12,657 nt of DNA from PALSA-1336 sp038203095 (lineage in GTDB: Bacteria; Patescibacteriota; Doudnabacteria; UBA920). Where the stretch lies: the NCBI GenBank assembly GCA_038203095.1, contig JBBREH010000036.1, positions 1 through 12,657 on the forward strand. Direction: 5' to 3'. The notes below the pieces were generated by a model. That model had not been told where the DNA came from and did no database searches. It saw nothing but the letters and a program-made list of their open reading frames with translations. A program made the position numbers and the translations under genes. Shown here in pieces: positions 1 to 6,747 of this stretch (its first letter is position 1; the number at the start of each line of letters is the position of its first letter).

Positions 1-140
1 TTTAGTATCATCAAGTAAGTGTGGCAGGCAGAGATTCTTTGTACAGCTTAAAAACTAATCATCCGACTGTCATCGTTTGGGGTACCACTCCCCGTTAGAA
101 GCCTTCCAAAGATAGGGGCCATGTTCCATTGTACAAGACT
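1..140. repeat. Left arm of a perfect 140-bp inverted terminal repeat
   Basis: Bases 1-140 are the exact reverse complement of 12518-12657, with no mismatch. Identity stops abruptly at base 141, where the left continues aagagg and the right arm's complement continues gattat. All six frames contain stops, so no long coding frame crosses it. Read outward, the only notable frame is a short 19-codon ATG frame starting MEHGPYLW. A GGGG...CCCC hairpin with a GGTACC core lies at about 79-94, and TGTACA occurs twice in the arm. I do not recognise it as a known insertion sequence or RNA. Because the contig ends inside the repeat, its outer limit is unknown. The arm length equals k-1 for an assembly at k=141, so the contig may simply be bounded on both sides by the same longer repeat in opposite orientation. 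Confidence 0.97.
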
Positions 141-157
141 AAGAGGTGTCCCCTCTT
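141..157 (-). other. Small hairpin abutting the inverted repeat, downstream of ruvX
   Basis: AAGAGG and CCTCTT form a 6-bp stem around a 5-base loop. The stem begins at the first base inside the 140-bp repeat arm. It lies 17 bases beyond the ruvX stop in the direction of transcription, where a terminator would be expected. There is no T-run after it on the minus strand, so it does not meet the usual form of an intrinsic terminator. Its exact abutment on the repeat edge may be chance. Confidence 0.35.
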
Positions 158-173
158 CCAAGTTGGTTTTATG

Positions 174-560
174 TTATAATAAATTTTTTTGTTTATCCAA
201 ATAATTTTGTAAAAGTATTTGCGCCGCTAAACTGTCAACATTCTTATGTCCTCCCGGCAACTTACCGGCCATGACCGATGACAGACGCTCATCAATAATT
301 TCAATTTTAATTTCAGTTAATTTTTCAAGTTTCTCTCCAAAGGTTTTAACTTCACGTGTCTTCTGGGTCATTTCGCCGCTCATATTAAGAGGCCAGCCTA
401 AAACGATTTGGGTAATTTGATTATTAGCAATGACGGTCTGGATTTGCAGCCAAAATTGCGATGGTGACAATATGGTTAACTCCCGCGCAAAAGTCCGGCC
501 TTCATCGGAGATTGCCAGCCCAATCCTTTTTTCTCCATAATCTATCCCAAGAATTTTCAT
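174..560 (-). CDS. ruvX: RuvX/YqgF-family putative Holliday junction resolvase / pre-16S rRNA nuclease
   Basis: This is a 128-aa RNase H-fold protein of the YqgF/RuvX family, cytoplasmic, linked to maturation of the 16S rRNA 5' end and proposed to resolve Holliday junctions. It opens with the family signature KILGIDYGEKRIGLA (residues 2-16, acidic D7). It has VLGWPLNMSGE near 53-63, IDERLSS at 89-95 (D90, E91) and NVDSLAAQ at 107-114 (D109), so the acidic active-site positions are present. Length is close to the usual ~135-140 aa. I start it at the ATG at 560, because the family begins directly at MKILGIDYG. A longer frame from a GTG at 611 would overlap the htrA end and add 17 untypical residues. 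The start lies 7 bp past the htrA stop, so the two genes are probably cotranscribed. The nearest purine-rich stretch (GGAGAG, inside the htrA end) is about 16 bases upstream, far for a ribosome site. Confidence 0.93.
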   Translation of the reverse strand: MKILGIDYGEKRIGLAISDEGRTFARELTILSPSQFWLQIQTVIANNQITQIVLGWPLNMSGEMTQKTREVKTFGEKLEKLTEIKIEIIDERLSSVMAGKLPGGHKNVDSLAAQILLQNYLDKQKNLL

Positions 561-567
561 TGAAAAT

Positions 568-1812
568 TTATTTAGACTCTCCCAACACAAGACTAACCGT
601 TTTTTCATCACCTTTATGGTAAAACTTAAGGCTCACGCTGTCACCTGCTTTGGCGTCTTTGAGCAAGTCAGCCAAGGTGTGACTTTCGTCCAGCTTTTGT
701 CCGTTGACTTCCAAAATAATATCATTCTCAACAAGACCGGCCTTATCAGCAGGACTACCGGGAATAACTGCAAAATCTGTGACAGTTTGACCGCGGACAA
801 TCAGTGCGCCAAAATCTTTTGGCAATTTTTGCGCTTCGGCTACGGCCTTGGTAATAGCAATATATCTTACACCCAAAAACGGACGAGTTATTTTGCCACT
901 CTTGTTAAAACTATTTAAGGCTTTTTCCGCATCATTAGATGGGATGGCAAAACCCACCAGCTGACCCTGCTGGTCAACCGCGGTATTAATCCCCACCACT
1001 TCCGAGTCTATATTAAGCAATGGTCCACCGCTGTTACCGGGGTTTATGGCAGCGTCTGTTTGGATAACGCCCGATAGGTCTTCGCTTCCGTCTTGCGACC
1101 CGGCAATAATCTTACGGCCAATTCCGGAAACAATTCCACTAGTTACCGTATTCTGATATTGCCCAAGGGAGTTGCCAATAGCAATTACTCTTTGGCCAAT
1201 TTGAAGTTTGGAAGAATCGGATAACTTTAAAAATGGCGCGTTTTTTATTTCTATTTTTACTATGGCTAAGTCGTTAATCGGATCTTTGGCCAAAACTTTG
1301 GCATCATACTTTTTCCCTTCCGAAGTTAAAACAGTATAACTAGCCTGGTCATCGCTAATCACATGCTTATTGGTTAAAATTAGGCCGTCCGCGGAGATAA
1401 AAAATCCACTGCCCGCGCCGATTTGCTGGACATTAGGCGCAGTTGACTTGGACTGTTTTTGATTACTGCCAAAATAAAAATTAAAAAACGGGTCGTCTTT
1501 AAAAGGATCAGTGCCATAACCCGGCATTTTGTTAATATCTTTAGAAACCGCAATAGAAACCACGGCAGGTGCGGCCTTTTTTACCACATCAATAATTGCA
1601 GAATCCTCATTTAAAGTTATTTTCCGGCTCAATTCGTCATCTTTTTTCAAAAATAATGACTTTTGAGCAAATGGCTGCTGAAATAAAAACCAAGCCCCGC
1701 CTACCCCGCCCACCACACCACTTGCCAGGCTTAAAATAATAACCAAGATAATAATTTGCTTGGTTTGCCACTGCGAATTTAAATTTTGAGGATTTTGCTC
1801 TTGTGTGTCCAT
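568..1812 (-). CDS. HtrA/DegP-like membrane-anchored serine protease with PDZ domain
   Basis: This 414-aa protein is an S1C-family (trypsin-like) protease of the HtrA type, which handles misfolded proteins outside the membrane. An N-terminal hydrophobic segment at about 19-43 acts as an uncleaved anchor or signal. The protease domain (about 70-300) carries the full triad: H150 in LTNKHV, D181 in DPINDLAIVK and S261 in NPGNSGGPL. One PDZ domain follows (about 310-410), starting RPFLGVRY and including the PGSPADKAGL and NDIILEVNGQ motifs. A low-complexity stretch of D, F, N, Q and S (100-125) links the anchor region to the protease, as in DegS/HtrA-like proteins. The ATG at 1812 lies about 18 bases downstream of the expected transcript start of a good promoter, with no Shine-Dalgarno sequence. 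Downstream it is followed closely by ruvX. Which HtrA paralogue this corresponds to cannot be decided, so I give no symbol. Confidence 0.95.
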   Translation of the reverse strand: MDTQEQNPQNLNSQWQTKQIIILVIILSLASGVVGGVGGAWFLFQQPFAQKSLFLKKDDELSRKITLNEDSAIIDVVKKAAPAVVSIAVSKDINKMPGYGTDPFKDDPFFNFYFGSNQKQSKSTAPNVQQIGAGSGFFISADGLILTNKHVISDDQASYTVLTSEGKKYDAKVLAKDPINDLAIVKIEIKNAPFLKLSDSSKLQIGQRVIAIGNSLGQYQNTVTSGIVSGIGRKIIAGSQDGSEDLSGVIQTDAAINPGNSGGPLLNIDSEVVGINTAVDQQGQLVGFAIPSNDAEKALNSFNKSGKITRPFLGVRYIAITKAVAEAQKLPKDFGALIVRGQTVTDFAVIPGSPADKAGLVENDIILEVNGQKLDESHTLADLLKDAKAGDSVSLKFYHKGDEKTVSLVLGESK

Positions 1813-1837
1813 ATTTATATGAATTAATGATAATAAT

Positions 1838-1865
1838 ATTATAGCATAAAAACCGGTTATTTCAA
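1838..1865 (-). promoter_or_regulatory. Promoter of htrA-ruvX
   Basis: On the minus strand, TTGAAA (1865-1860), a 16-bp spacer and TATAAT (1843-1838) form a near-consensus sigma70-type promoter. TGC directly before the -10 gives an extended -10 element. The predicted start, near 1831, leaves a leader of about 18-20 bases before the htrA ATG. It makes htrA-ruvX a unit that can be transcribed independently of the 509-aa gene upstream. Confidence 0.75.
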
Positions 1866-1914
1866 AAAACCGACGTGCGACTATTAACCTTTATCCAAAA
1901 TGGTTATTGTTTTC

Positions 1915-2034
1915 TGGTGTAGGGAAGGGTCTAAACCTTCCGTTCAAGAACTCTTGAAAAAAGGTGAATGGCTACACCAATAGGGATAAGCGGCCTTGAG
2001 CCCATAACACCGATGGCTTTATTTGGGACTATTG
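1915..2034. other. Structured intergenic stretch between the 509-aa gene and htrA
   Basis: This gap lies between the stop of the 509-aa gene (2065) and the htrA promoter. TGGTGTAG (1915-1922) pairs perfectly with CTACACCA (1972-1979). Two smaller stems lie inside: GGAAGG/CCTTCC (1923-1928 with 1936-1941, 7-base loop) and TTCAAG/CTTGAA (1943-1948 with 1953-1958, 4-base loop). Together they make a three-way junction. A second domain is closed by CAATAG (1978-1983) and CTATTG (2029-2034), with weaker internal pairing around AGCCCAT/ATGGCT. No protein frame explains it, and I recognise no RNA family. It may be a structured 3' region of the upstream transcript, an unlabelled small RNA or a decayed repeat. 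The pairing is read directly; transcription is not shown. Confidence 0.4.
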
Positions 2035-2064
2035 ATTAACTCCATTCCTGATAAACACCACAAA

Positions 2065-3594
2065 CTATGGCAATGCCTCCAATGGAACCGGCGTCAGCAG
2101 CTGCGCCACCGGTGTCGTTAGGCAAACTTTCTGTTCCTTAAGTACTGTACCTTGAAAGACAAAATTATTTAACAGAGATTGCGTAATTTGGCTAGTAATT
2201 TTTTCCACAGCACTTGATTGCTTGTCAGACCTGCCTTCCGATAAATAACGGGTAAAGGCTGCTCTCATTGTCGAAACCGCAACATCAACCGGGGTAATAA
2301 TCCCGCCGGTCACATCGCGGGCGGCTTTATAGCCGGTGCTGTTTAGCTCATTGTTCGCTGCCTTTTCTGCCGCTGACTGTGCCTGTCCGGCCACACCCTT
2401 GTAATAAATATCCCAACCCTGGGTGGAAGCCATAAAGTCACCTACTTTAGCAAGTTTTGTATAATAATCCGGATCCTTCGGGTCAACTGCGGAAGGATCA
2501 AAACCTAAGTACTGGTCGGCCTTGGCCTGAAAAACCGAATTCAGGTTTTTACTATTACCGCAAGAAAGTTCTGGAATAAAATTTTTGACTAACGCTTGAT
2601 CCAACGGATCAGCCACATATTTGGTTAAATAATCATCAACATATTGACCGCTAACCAACGCATCAGTGTAATACAAAAAATTAGATATTCTGTAAGCTTG
2701 CTCAACTTTCTTAGTCAGCTCATCAATAAAAGCCAGCATAAAACGCGCCACGCTGACCGCAATGGCCTCATTAATGGCTTCCTGTGCCTTGGCCCAAATG
2801 TCTACGGTTGCAATTTGCGCCGAGGCCGTGGGAATTAGCCAGCCGGCAATACCGGTGCGCTGATCACTTTCCCCCTCGGCTAATAAATTATATTTGACAT
2901 TTAGCTGTCTGAAACTGTCGCCAGCACTGCTTACCGTCTTGTCCATAATCACAAAATCTTTGTACATTTGCGGCCAGGGAGATACACTGGAATCTGTGGT
3001 GTAAGATTTTGAAGAACGAAGCAAATCGGCATAAGTTTGCATTGCAATCAGCAGCTGTTTATGCATCAGAACCGCTTCTTTAGGCACCGCGACTTCCTGG
3101 TATCGAACGGCCGCTACTGAGACACCGGCAATTAATGAGTCAATTTTATTAGGATCGCCTGTCGGATTATAAATATCGTTTATTCCGGCATCGGTTACAG
3201 ACTTTAATTTATCAAAAATTGGCGCGGCGGCGGCTAAATAATTCTTAACAGCAACTTTGCCCGAGCTCGAAGAAATTTTAATCTGTTCATCAGCGAGTGC
3301 CGGAATCTTGATGTCCTGATCGGCCTTAAGCGCCTTAAAAACCGCGGCTTTAACCTGTTCCGGGGGGAAAATCTTGTCCGCCATGGCCACCTGAGCCTGT
3401 GCGGTAGTGCCTAAAGCGGCTAGGTATTGATCATAAGCCTTTTGTTGCTTAACGGACCTTTGCTGTAATGCCTGGTAATTAGTTGTGTCCTTAAAAGTAA
3501 AATTGGGTCGGTGCCAGATCGAAACCACGCCTAAAATAATAATTAGGATAATACATCCGCCAAAGATTTGTTTCTGCTCTTTTGTTTCAAGCAT
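2065..3594 (-). CDS. Unrecognised membrane-anchored extracytoplasmic protein (509 aa)
   Basis: I do not recognise a named family. The protein has a short N-terminal cytoplasmic part, one strong transmembrane segment at about 11-27 and a long, mainly helical, Ala/Gln/Lys-rich remainder likely to lie outside the membrane. Residues 250-260 read AGWLIPTASAQ. The end resembles a signal-peptidase site (A-x-A before Q), but the hydrophobic stretch before it is too short for a normal signal peptide, so the protein may be processed internally or be a fusion of two units. The part after it (about 261-509) is rich in conserved-looking aromatic and acidic positions and has only two cysteines (C345, C491), which could pair. 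The ATG at 3594 has an extended -10 promoter just upstream and no Shine-Dalgarno sequence. Proteins of this general build occur near secretion or pilus genes in Patescibacteria; a role here is inference only. Confidence 0.85.
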   Translation of the reverse strand: MLETKEQKQIFGGCIILIIILGVVSIWHRPNFTFKDTTNYQALQQRSVKQQKAYDQYLAALGTTAQAQVAMADKIFPPEQVKAAVFKALKADQDIKIPALADEQIKISSSSGKVAVKNYLAAAAPIFDKLKSVTDAGINDIYNPTGDPNKIDSLIAGVSVAAVRYQEVAVPKEAVLMHKQLLIAMQTYADLLRSSKSYTTDSSVSPWPQMYKDFVIMDKTVSSAGDSFRQLNVKYNLLAEGESDQRTGIAGWLIPTASAQIATVDIWAKAQEAINEAIAVSVARFMLAFIDELTKKVEQAYRISNFLYYTDALVSGQYVDDYLTKYVADPLDQALVKNFIPELSCGNSKNLNSVFQAKADQYLGFDPSAVDPKDPDYYTKLAKVGDFMASTQGWDIYYKGVAGQAQSAAEKAANNELNSTGYKAARDVTGGIITPVDVAVSTMRAAFTRYLSEGRSDKQSSAVEKITSQITQSLLNNFVFQGTVLKEQKVCLTTPVAQLLTPVPLEALP

Positions 3595-3627
3595 TTTTAA
3601 TTTCTTGATTATTTGTGACGATAAATT

Positions 3628-3636
3628 ATTATACCA
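3628..3636 (-). promoter_or_regulatory. Extended -10 element before the 509-aa gene
   Basis: TGGTATAAT on the minus strand (3636-3628) is a consensus extended -10 hexamer. No convincing -35 lies 16-18 bp upstream; that position falls in the 3' end of dnaX. The expected start near 3621 would give a leader of about 27 bases to the ATG at 3594. The same nonamer occurs before dnaX at 5371-5363, which supports its use as a promoter element in this genome. Confidence 0.55.
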
Positions 3637-3646
3637 TATCTGTTTG

Positions 3647-5251
3647 CTAATCGATCAGCTCGCCTCCAAACACCTTTAAAGCTTCAGCCAAAACTTCGGT
3701 TGTACCCAGGCTGTCTGTTACTACCTCTTTAATTACTTGTGCGCTTAAACCTATCTTTTTCCCGCAGGATTCCTCAATAAAACCACAAATCAAGCTTAAA
3801 TTTTTGGGATTCTCCACGTTTTGCTTATCAAAAGAAAATTTAACTCCCAGATTGACCCTACCTCTTTCAACGCTAAGCAACCTTGCATTTTTTAGCATAC
3901 TGGCTAATGGTCCGTTTACCGCTTTAACTTTGGCAATAACCTTTGGCCAAAATTCCTGAACTTCGTCCAAAGTGGATAATAAATTTTCTGGCGACAAAAT
4001 TTCTACGGATTGCTCAACCACTTCATTCATATTACTTAAAATTACTGGCGGGCTGACCGGCTCGATGCTTTCCAACTTCCGATTTTCCGATTTTTCGGCT
4101 TGCAAGCTTCCGCTACTTTGGCCTTCTAACCTCCGACCTCCGACCTCCGACCTCCTAATTGCTGCCTCAACCCCGGCTAAAAGCAGCGGAATTTCCGGGC
4201 TGGGCGCGCCGGACAAATCTTTGTAAGATTTCAAAAACAGTCTTATGGTAAAAATAATTTCTGATATGGACAAATGTTTAGTGAACTCCGAAAGCTTCGT
4301 TCTGTGTTCACCTTCTATATTAGACTGAATTTTTCCCTCTGTAATTTTATAAATTAATACCTTACGCAAATATTCCAAATAATCGCGATTAAACATAGAA
4401 TAATCCAAGCCCTTTTCTGACAGACTAGCAAAAAAGTTCGGCACTTCTTCCGCCTTGCCCAAAACCACCAATTCCAACAAATTTTCGCAAGATGCCAAGT
4501 CCGTTATGCCTAAAAGTGCCTGCGCGTCTTCCAAGCCGGCGCTCTGTCCCAAGCTTAAAAGTTTTTCCAAAAGCGAAAGCGAATCCCGCGCGCTACCTTC
4601 CGCGTTTTGTGCCACCAATTCCAAAATGCCATCCGTAAACGCCACGCCTTCTTTTTCGCAAATATTTTTTAAGTGCCTAAGGATATCCGCAGCCGATAAG
4701 GCCTTAAAATCAAACCGCTGAGTGCGAGAAATTATTGTTGCCGGAACTTTGTTAATTTCAGTAGTTGCCAAAACAAAAATTGCATGCTTAGGCGGCTCTT
4801 CCAAAGTCTTCAAAAGCGCGTTAAAAGCGCCCTTGCTAAGCATATGGGCTTCATCAATAATAAACACTTTATACTTTCCCGATGATGGACTGAATTTAAC
4901 GTATTCTATAAGCTCCCGAATGTTATCTACGCCGGTATTGGAAGCCGCGTCAATTTCCACCAAATCCAAAAACCCGCCCGCGGCAATTGCCCGGCAGTTA
5001 TCACAAATCCCGCAGGCATCTCCGGTACTTTCAACTTTCAACTTTTCACTTTCAACTTGCCGGAGGCAATTTACCGCCTTAGCCAATATCCTTGCTACAC
5101 TCGTCTTTCCCACTCCCCGACTACCGGTAAATAAATAGGCGTGTGCAACCGAGTCACTTTTAACCTGATTTAAAAGCGTGCTTACAATGGGTTTTTGATT
5201 AACCACTTCTGCAAAGGTCTGGGGCCGATATTTTCTGTAAAGTACTGCCAT
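3647..5251 (-). CDS. dnaX: DNA polymerase III subunit gamma/tau (DnaX), clamp loader ATPase
   Basis: This 534-aa protein is the motor subunit of the clamp loader, which places the sliding clamp on primed DNA. The family start LYRKYRPQTF is at 4-13. Walker A GSRGVGKT is at 43-50, the zinc-binding cysteines are C62, C80, C83 and C86, and Walker B with DEAH is at 131-136 (IIDEAH). ALLKTLEEPP is at 145-154, sensor TTE at 163-165 and the SRTQRF box at 175-180. The C-terminal part (about 400-534) is poorly conserved, as usual. Two oddities appear. The spacing from the first to the second zinc cysteine is 18 residues rather than the ~9 of E. coli DnaX, and the added residues coincide with a DNA heptamer repeat. 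A second repeat-derived stretch (about 366-394) fills the linker after the ATPase lid domains. The ATG at 5251 follows a leader of about 105 bases from a good promoter. Confidence 0.97.
   Translation of the reverse strand: MAVLYRKYRPQTFAEVVNQKPIVSTLLNQVKSDSVAHAYLFTGSRGVGKTSVARILAKAVNCLRQVESEKLKVESTGDACGICDNCRAIAAGGFLDLVEIDAASNTGVDNIRELIEYVKFSPSSGKYKVFIIDEAHMLSKGAFNALLKTLEEPPKHAIFVLATTEINKVPATIISRTQRFDFKALSAADILRHLKNICEKEGVAFTDGILELVAQNAEGSARDSLSLLEKLLSLGQSAGLEDAQALLGITDLASCENLLELVVLGKAEEVPNFFASLSEKGLDYSMFNRDYLEYLRKVLIYKITEGKIQSNIEGEHRTKLSEFTKHLSISEIIFTIRLFLKSYKDLSGAPSPEIPLLLAGVEAAIRRSEVGGRRLEGQSSGSLQAEKSENRKLESIEPVSPPVILSNMNEVVEQSVEILSPENLLSTLDEVQEFWPKVIAKVKAVNGPLASMLKNARLLSVERGRVNLGVKFSFDKQNVENPKNLSLICGFIEESCGKKIGLSAQVIKEVVTDSLGTTEVLAEALKVFGGELID
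4077..4098. repeat. Short tandem repeat in the dnaX linker (period 8)
   Basis: TTCCGATT occurs at 4077-4084 and again at 4085-4092, followed by a partial copy (TTTCGG, 4093-4098). It is translated within the dnaX linker as part of an E/K/S/N-rich stretch, next to the heptamer array at 4129-4155. It resembles the other short-period repeats in this window. Confidence 0.7.
4129..4155. repeat. Heptamer tandem repeat in the dnaX linker
   Basis: ACCTCCG is repeated from 4129 as three perfect copies plus six bases of a fourth (27 bp). On the coding strand it reads as a GGAGGTC-type array and is translated as the RRSEVGGRRLEG-like part of the DnaX linker (about residues 366-374). The frame stays open. 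The array lies in a region of the protein that tolerates length change. Confidence 0.9.
5027..5058. repeat. Heptamer tandem repeat inside the dnaX zinc loop
   Basis: From 5027 the plus strand reads ACTTTCA, ACTTTCA, ACTTTTC, ACTTTCA, ACTT: about four and a half copies with a period of 7. It is translated as QVESEKLKVES (residues 65-75) between zinc cysteines C62 and C80. The number of extra residues there compared with E. coli (about nine) matches the repeat length. Confidence 0.9.
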
Positions 5252-5585
5252 AAATAAAATCTCGCTTACTACCTTTTATAAGCTTGTGATTATATAATAA
5301 TTCACCCAAAATTTCTTGGCAGGGAGAATGATATTTTCTGTACAAAATTACCAAGTCTACTTATTATACCACTACTGTACGGCTTGTAAAATTTGTCTAC
5401 TAACTTGCCAAAAATTAATACTATTCGCCTTTAATTCTCCTGACTTGCATTTTATTTATCTTAGCTTAGCTTAGGCAAGCCGATGAGAAAAACTAAGGTA
5501 TATAGGTAACAAGCTAAATTTCTCAAAGTCGTAGCCAAGATTTTAAAGCCGTGGTTCGAACAGATTAATGGCCATTGATACAAAT
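5252..5585. other. 334-bp gap between the phosphoesterase gene and dnaX
   Basis: This is the longest gap in the window. The dnaX-proximal part (5252-5390) holds a strong promoter and the dnaX leader, with a second possible -10 (TATAAT, 5294-5289) close to the gene. The distal part (5391-5585) holds three tandem CTTAG pentamers (5460-5474) and a possible GAGAAA/TTTCTC pairing (5485-5490 with 5519-5524), but no convincing terminator. A T-arm-like GTTCGAAC (5553-5560) was checked and lacks the matching stem for a tRNA. I see no supported gene in it. Confidence 0.6.
5363..5390 (-). promoter_or_regulatory. Promoter of dnaX
   Basis: On the minus strand, TTTACA (5390-5385), a 16-bp spacer and TATAAT (5368-5363) form a near-consensus promoter. 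TGG before the -10 gives an extended -10. The predicted start near 5356 leaves a leader of about 105 bases. Within the leader, CTTGG and CCAAG can pair across about 30 bases. Confidence 0.72.
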
Positions 5586-6707
5586 CTAATGCAGGGTTAT
5601 CACTACAATTTCACTGCTCGTACCTACCCGCTGAGGCGGACCCCAGGTGCCCACGCCGCTGGTGGTTAAAACTTGCATTTTTTTGTAGGCTCTAAGTCCG
5701 TAATCAAAACCTTTAAAAATAATTTTGGTTAAAAAATTAAAAGGGAAAACCTGACCTAGATGCGTATGTCCGGAGACCATTAACGACACCCCTTCCAATT
5801 TTGCTGATTTTAAAGCTGACGGTACGTGGCGCATTAAAATACTAGGCTTAGTCCGGTCGTAATTCAACTGTTTCAAAATTTTGCGCAGTTTATGATTGCC
5901 CATGCTGGCTCGATACTCTACGCCAATAATTTGTAACCCGTGGATTTCCACGAACTCGTTAGCCAATACATTCACACCGGCTTTTTTTAAAGCGTGGACA
6001 AAAGGCACATTATGATGAAACTCCTCGTGGTTACCGTCGCAAAAAAATACGCCTTGACTAGGGACAAGCTTGGTTAAAGGCTCAGCCAAAGCTTCGAGAT
6101 CGGCGGGAGTACCGTCAAAATAATCGCCGGGAATCAAAACCAAGTCCGGCTGCTGCTTATTAACCAGTTCAATCACACTTTTAATGAACTTTGCGTCGCG
6201 AAAATTGCCCAGGTGCGCATCTGCAAACATAGCAATTTTTCTTCCCTTCCAAAAATCAGGCAAATCGTTAATCTTAATTTTGTAGTGCCGTACCTTAATT
6301 TGATAGGAATGCCAAATTCCAAAAATGCTTACTAGTATGCCTGCCGACAATAACAGACGACCAATAATTAAAGTCGGCCAATCGGCGTAGAGCCATAAAC
6401 TCAAGGTCTCTACGCCCCAATAAATAATTGAGGCCAAAACCAAAAAATAACCGGTGCCAAGCAAAACTACCACGGCGTTAAAAAACCTGATTCGCCAAGG
6501 CTCGTAACGTTTAATAATCAGTAGCCAGGCGCAGGTCATCCCAAAGCCGAGCAATAAAAGCAAACCGCCGATTACCACTTGAGCTAGCGGATTATGGACT
6601 TCAAACAAATGTAAAAAAGTAAAGTAAAAAAAATAAATGCTACCAAGTAAGGTACCCTGATAAAAAAAGGTTAAAACTATTGGCCGTAAAAAAAATCTGC
6701 GTTTCAT
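5586..6707 (-). CDS. Membrane-anchored metallophosphoesterase, YkuE/YaeI type
   Basis: This 373-aa protein has an N-terminal membrane part with about four hydrophobic segments (roughly 11-33, 41-65, 77-97 and 111-131) and a C-terminal calcineurin-like phosphoesterase domain (about 155-373). The two-metal motifs are complete: DAH at 163-165, GDYFD at 194-198, GNHEE at 225-229, H294 in MRHVP and GHTHLGQ at 313-319. The end TTSGVGTWGPPQR (348-360) is typical of this family. The family usually reads GHTHGGQ, so L317 replaces a glycine next to the metal-binding histidines. YkuE/YaeI-type enzymes are linked to phospholipid or lipid pyrophosphate hydrolysis; the substrate here is unknown. The catalytic domain probably sits at the membrane surface. 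The ATG at 6707 lies 40 bp after the GtrA gene, without a Shine-Dalgarno sequence, so the two may be cotranscribed. Confidence 0.92.
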   Translation of the reverse strand: MKRRFFLRPIVLTFFYQGTLLGSIYFFYFTFLHLFEVHNPLAQVVIGGLLLLLGFGMTCAWLLIIKRYEPWRIRFFNAVVVLLGTGYFLVLASIIYWGVETLSLWLYADWPTLIIGRLLLSAGILVSIFGIWHSYQIKVRHYKIKINDLPDFWKGRKIAMFADAHLGNFRDAKFIKSVIELVNKQQPDLVLIPGDYFDGTPADLEALAEPLTKLVPSQGVFFCDGNHEEFHHNVPFVHALKKAGVNVLANEFVEIHGLQIIGVEYRASMGNHKLRKILKQLNYDRTKPSILMRHVPSALKSAKLEGVSLMVSGHTHLGQVFPFNFLTKIIFKGFDYGLRAYKKMQVLTTSGVGTWGPPQRVGTSSEIVVITLH

Positions 6708-6747
6708 AGCTTATTTATAGTCCGTTAGGGCACTACCCTTACACCTT

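Noticed and set aside
561..611. A longer RuvX start at GTG 611
   Set aside because: It would overlap the htrA end and add 17 residues not found in the family, which begins at MKILGIDYG.
1915..1980. A tRNA gene on the minus strand
   Set aside because: The acceptor-like closure and one arm fit, but the T loop lacks the TTC consensus, the T stem is 6 bp without proper register and there is no D arm.
5545..5575. A tRNA T arm around GTTCGAAC
   Set aside because: The flanking bases do not form the 5-bp stem, and no acceptor or anticodon stem can be placed around it.
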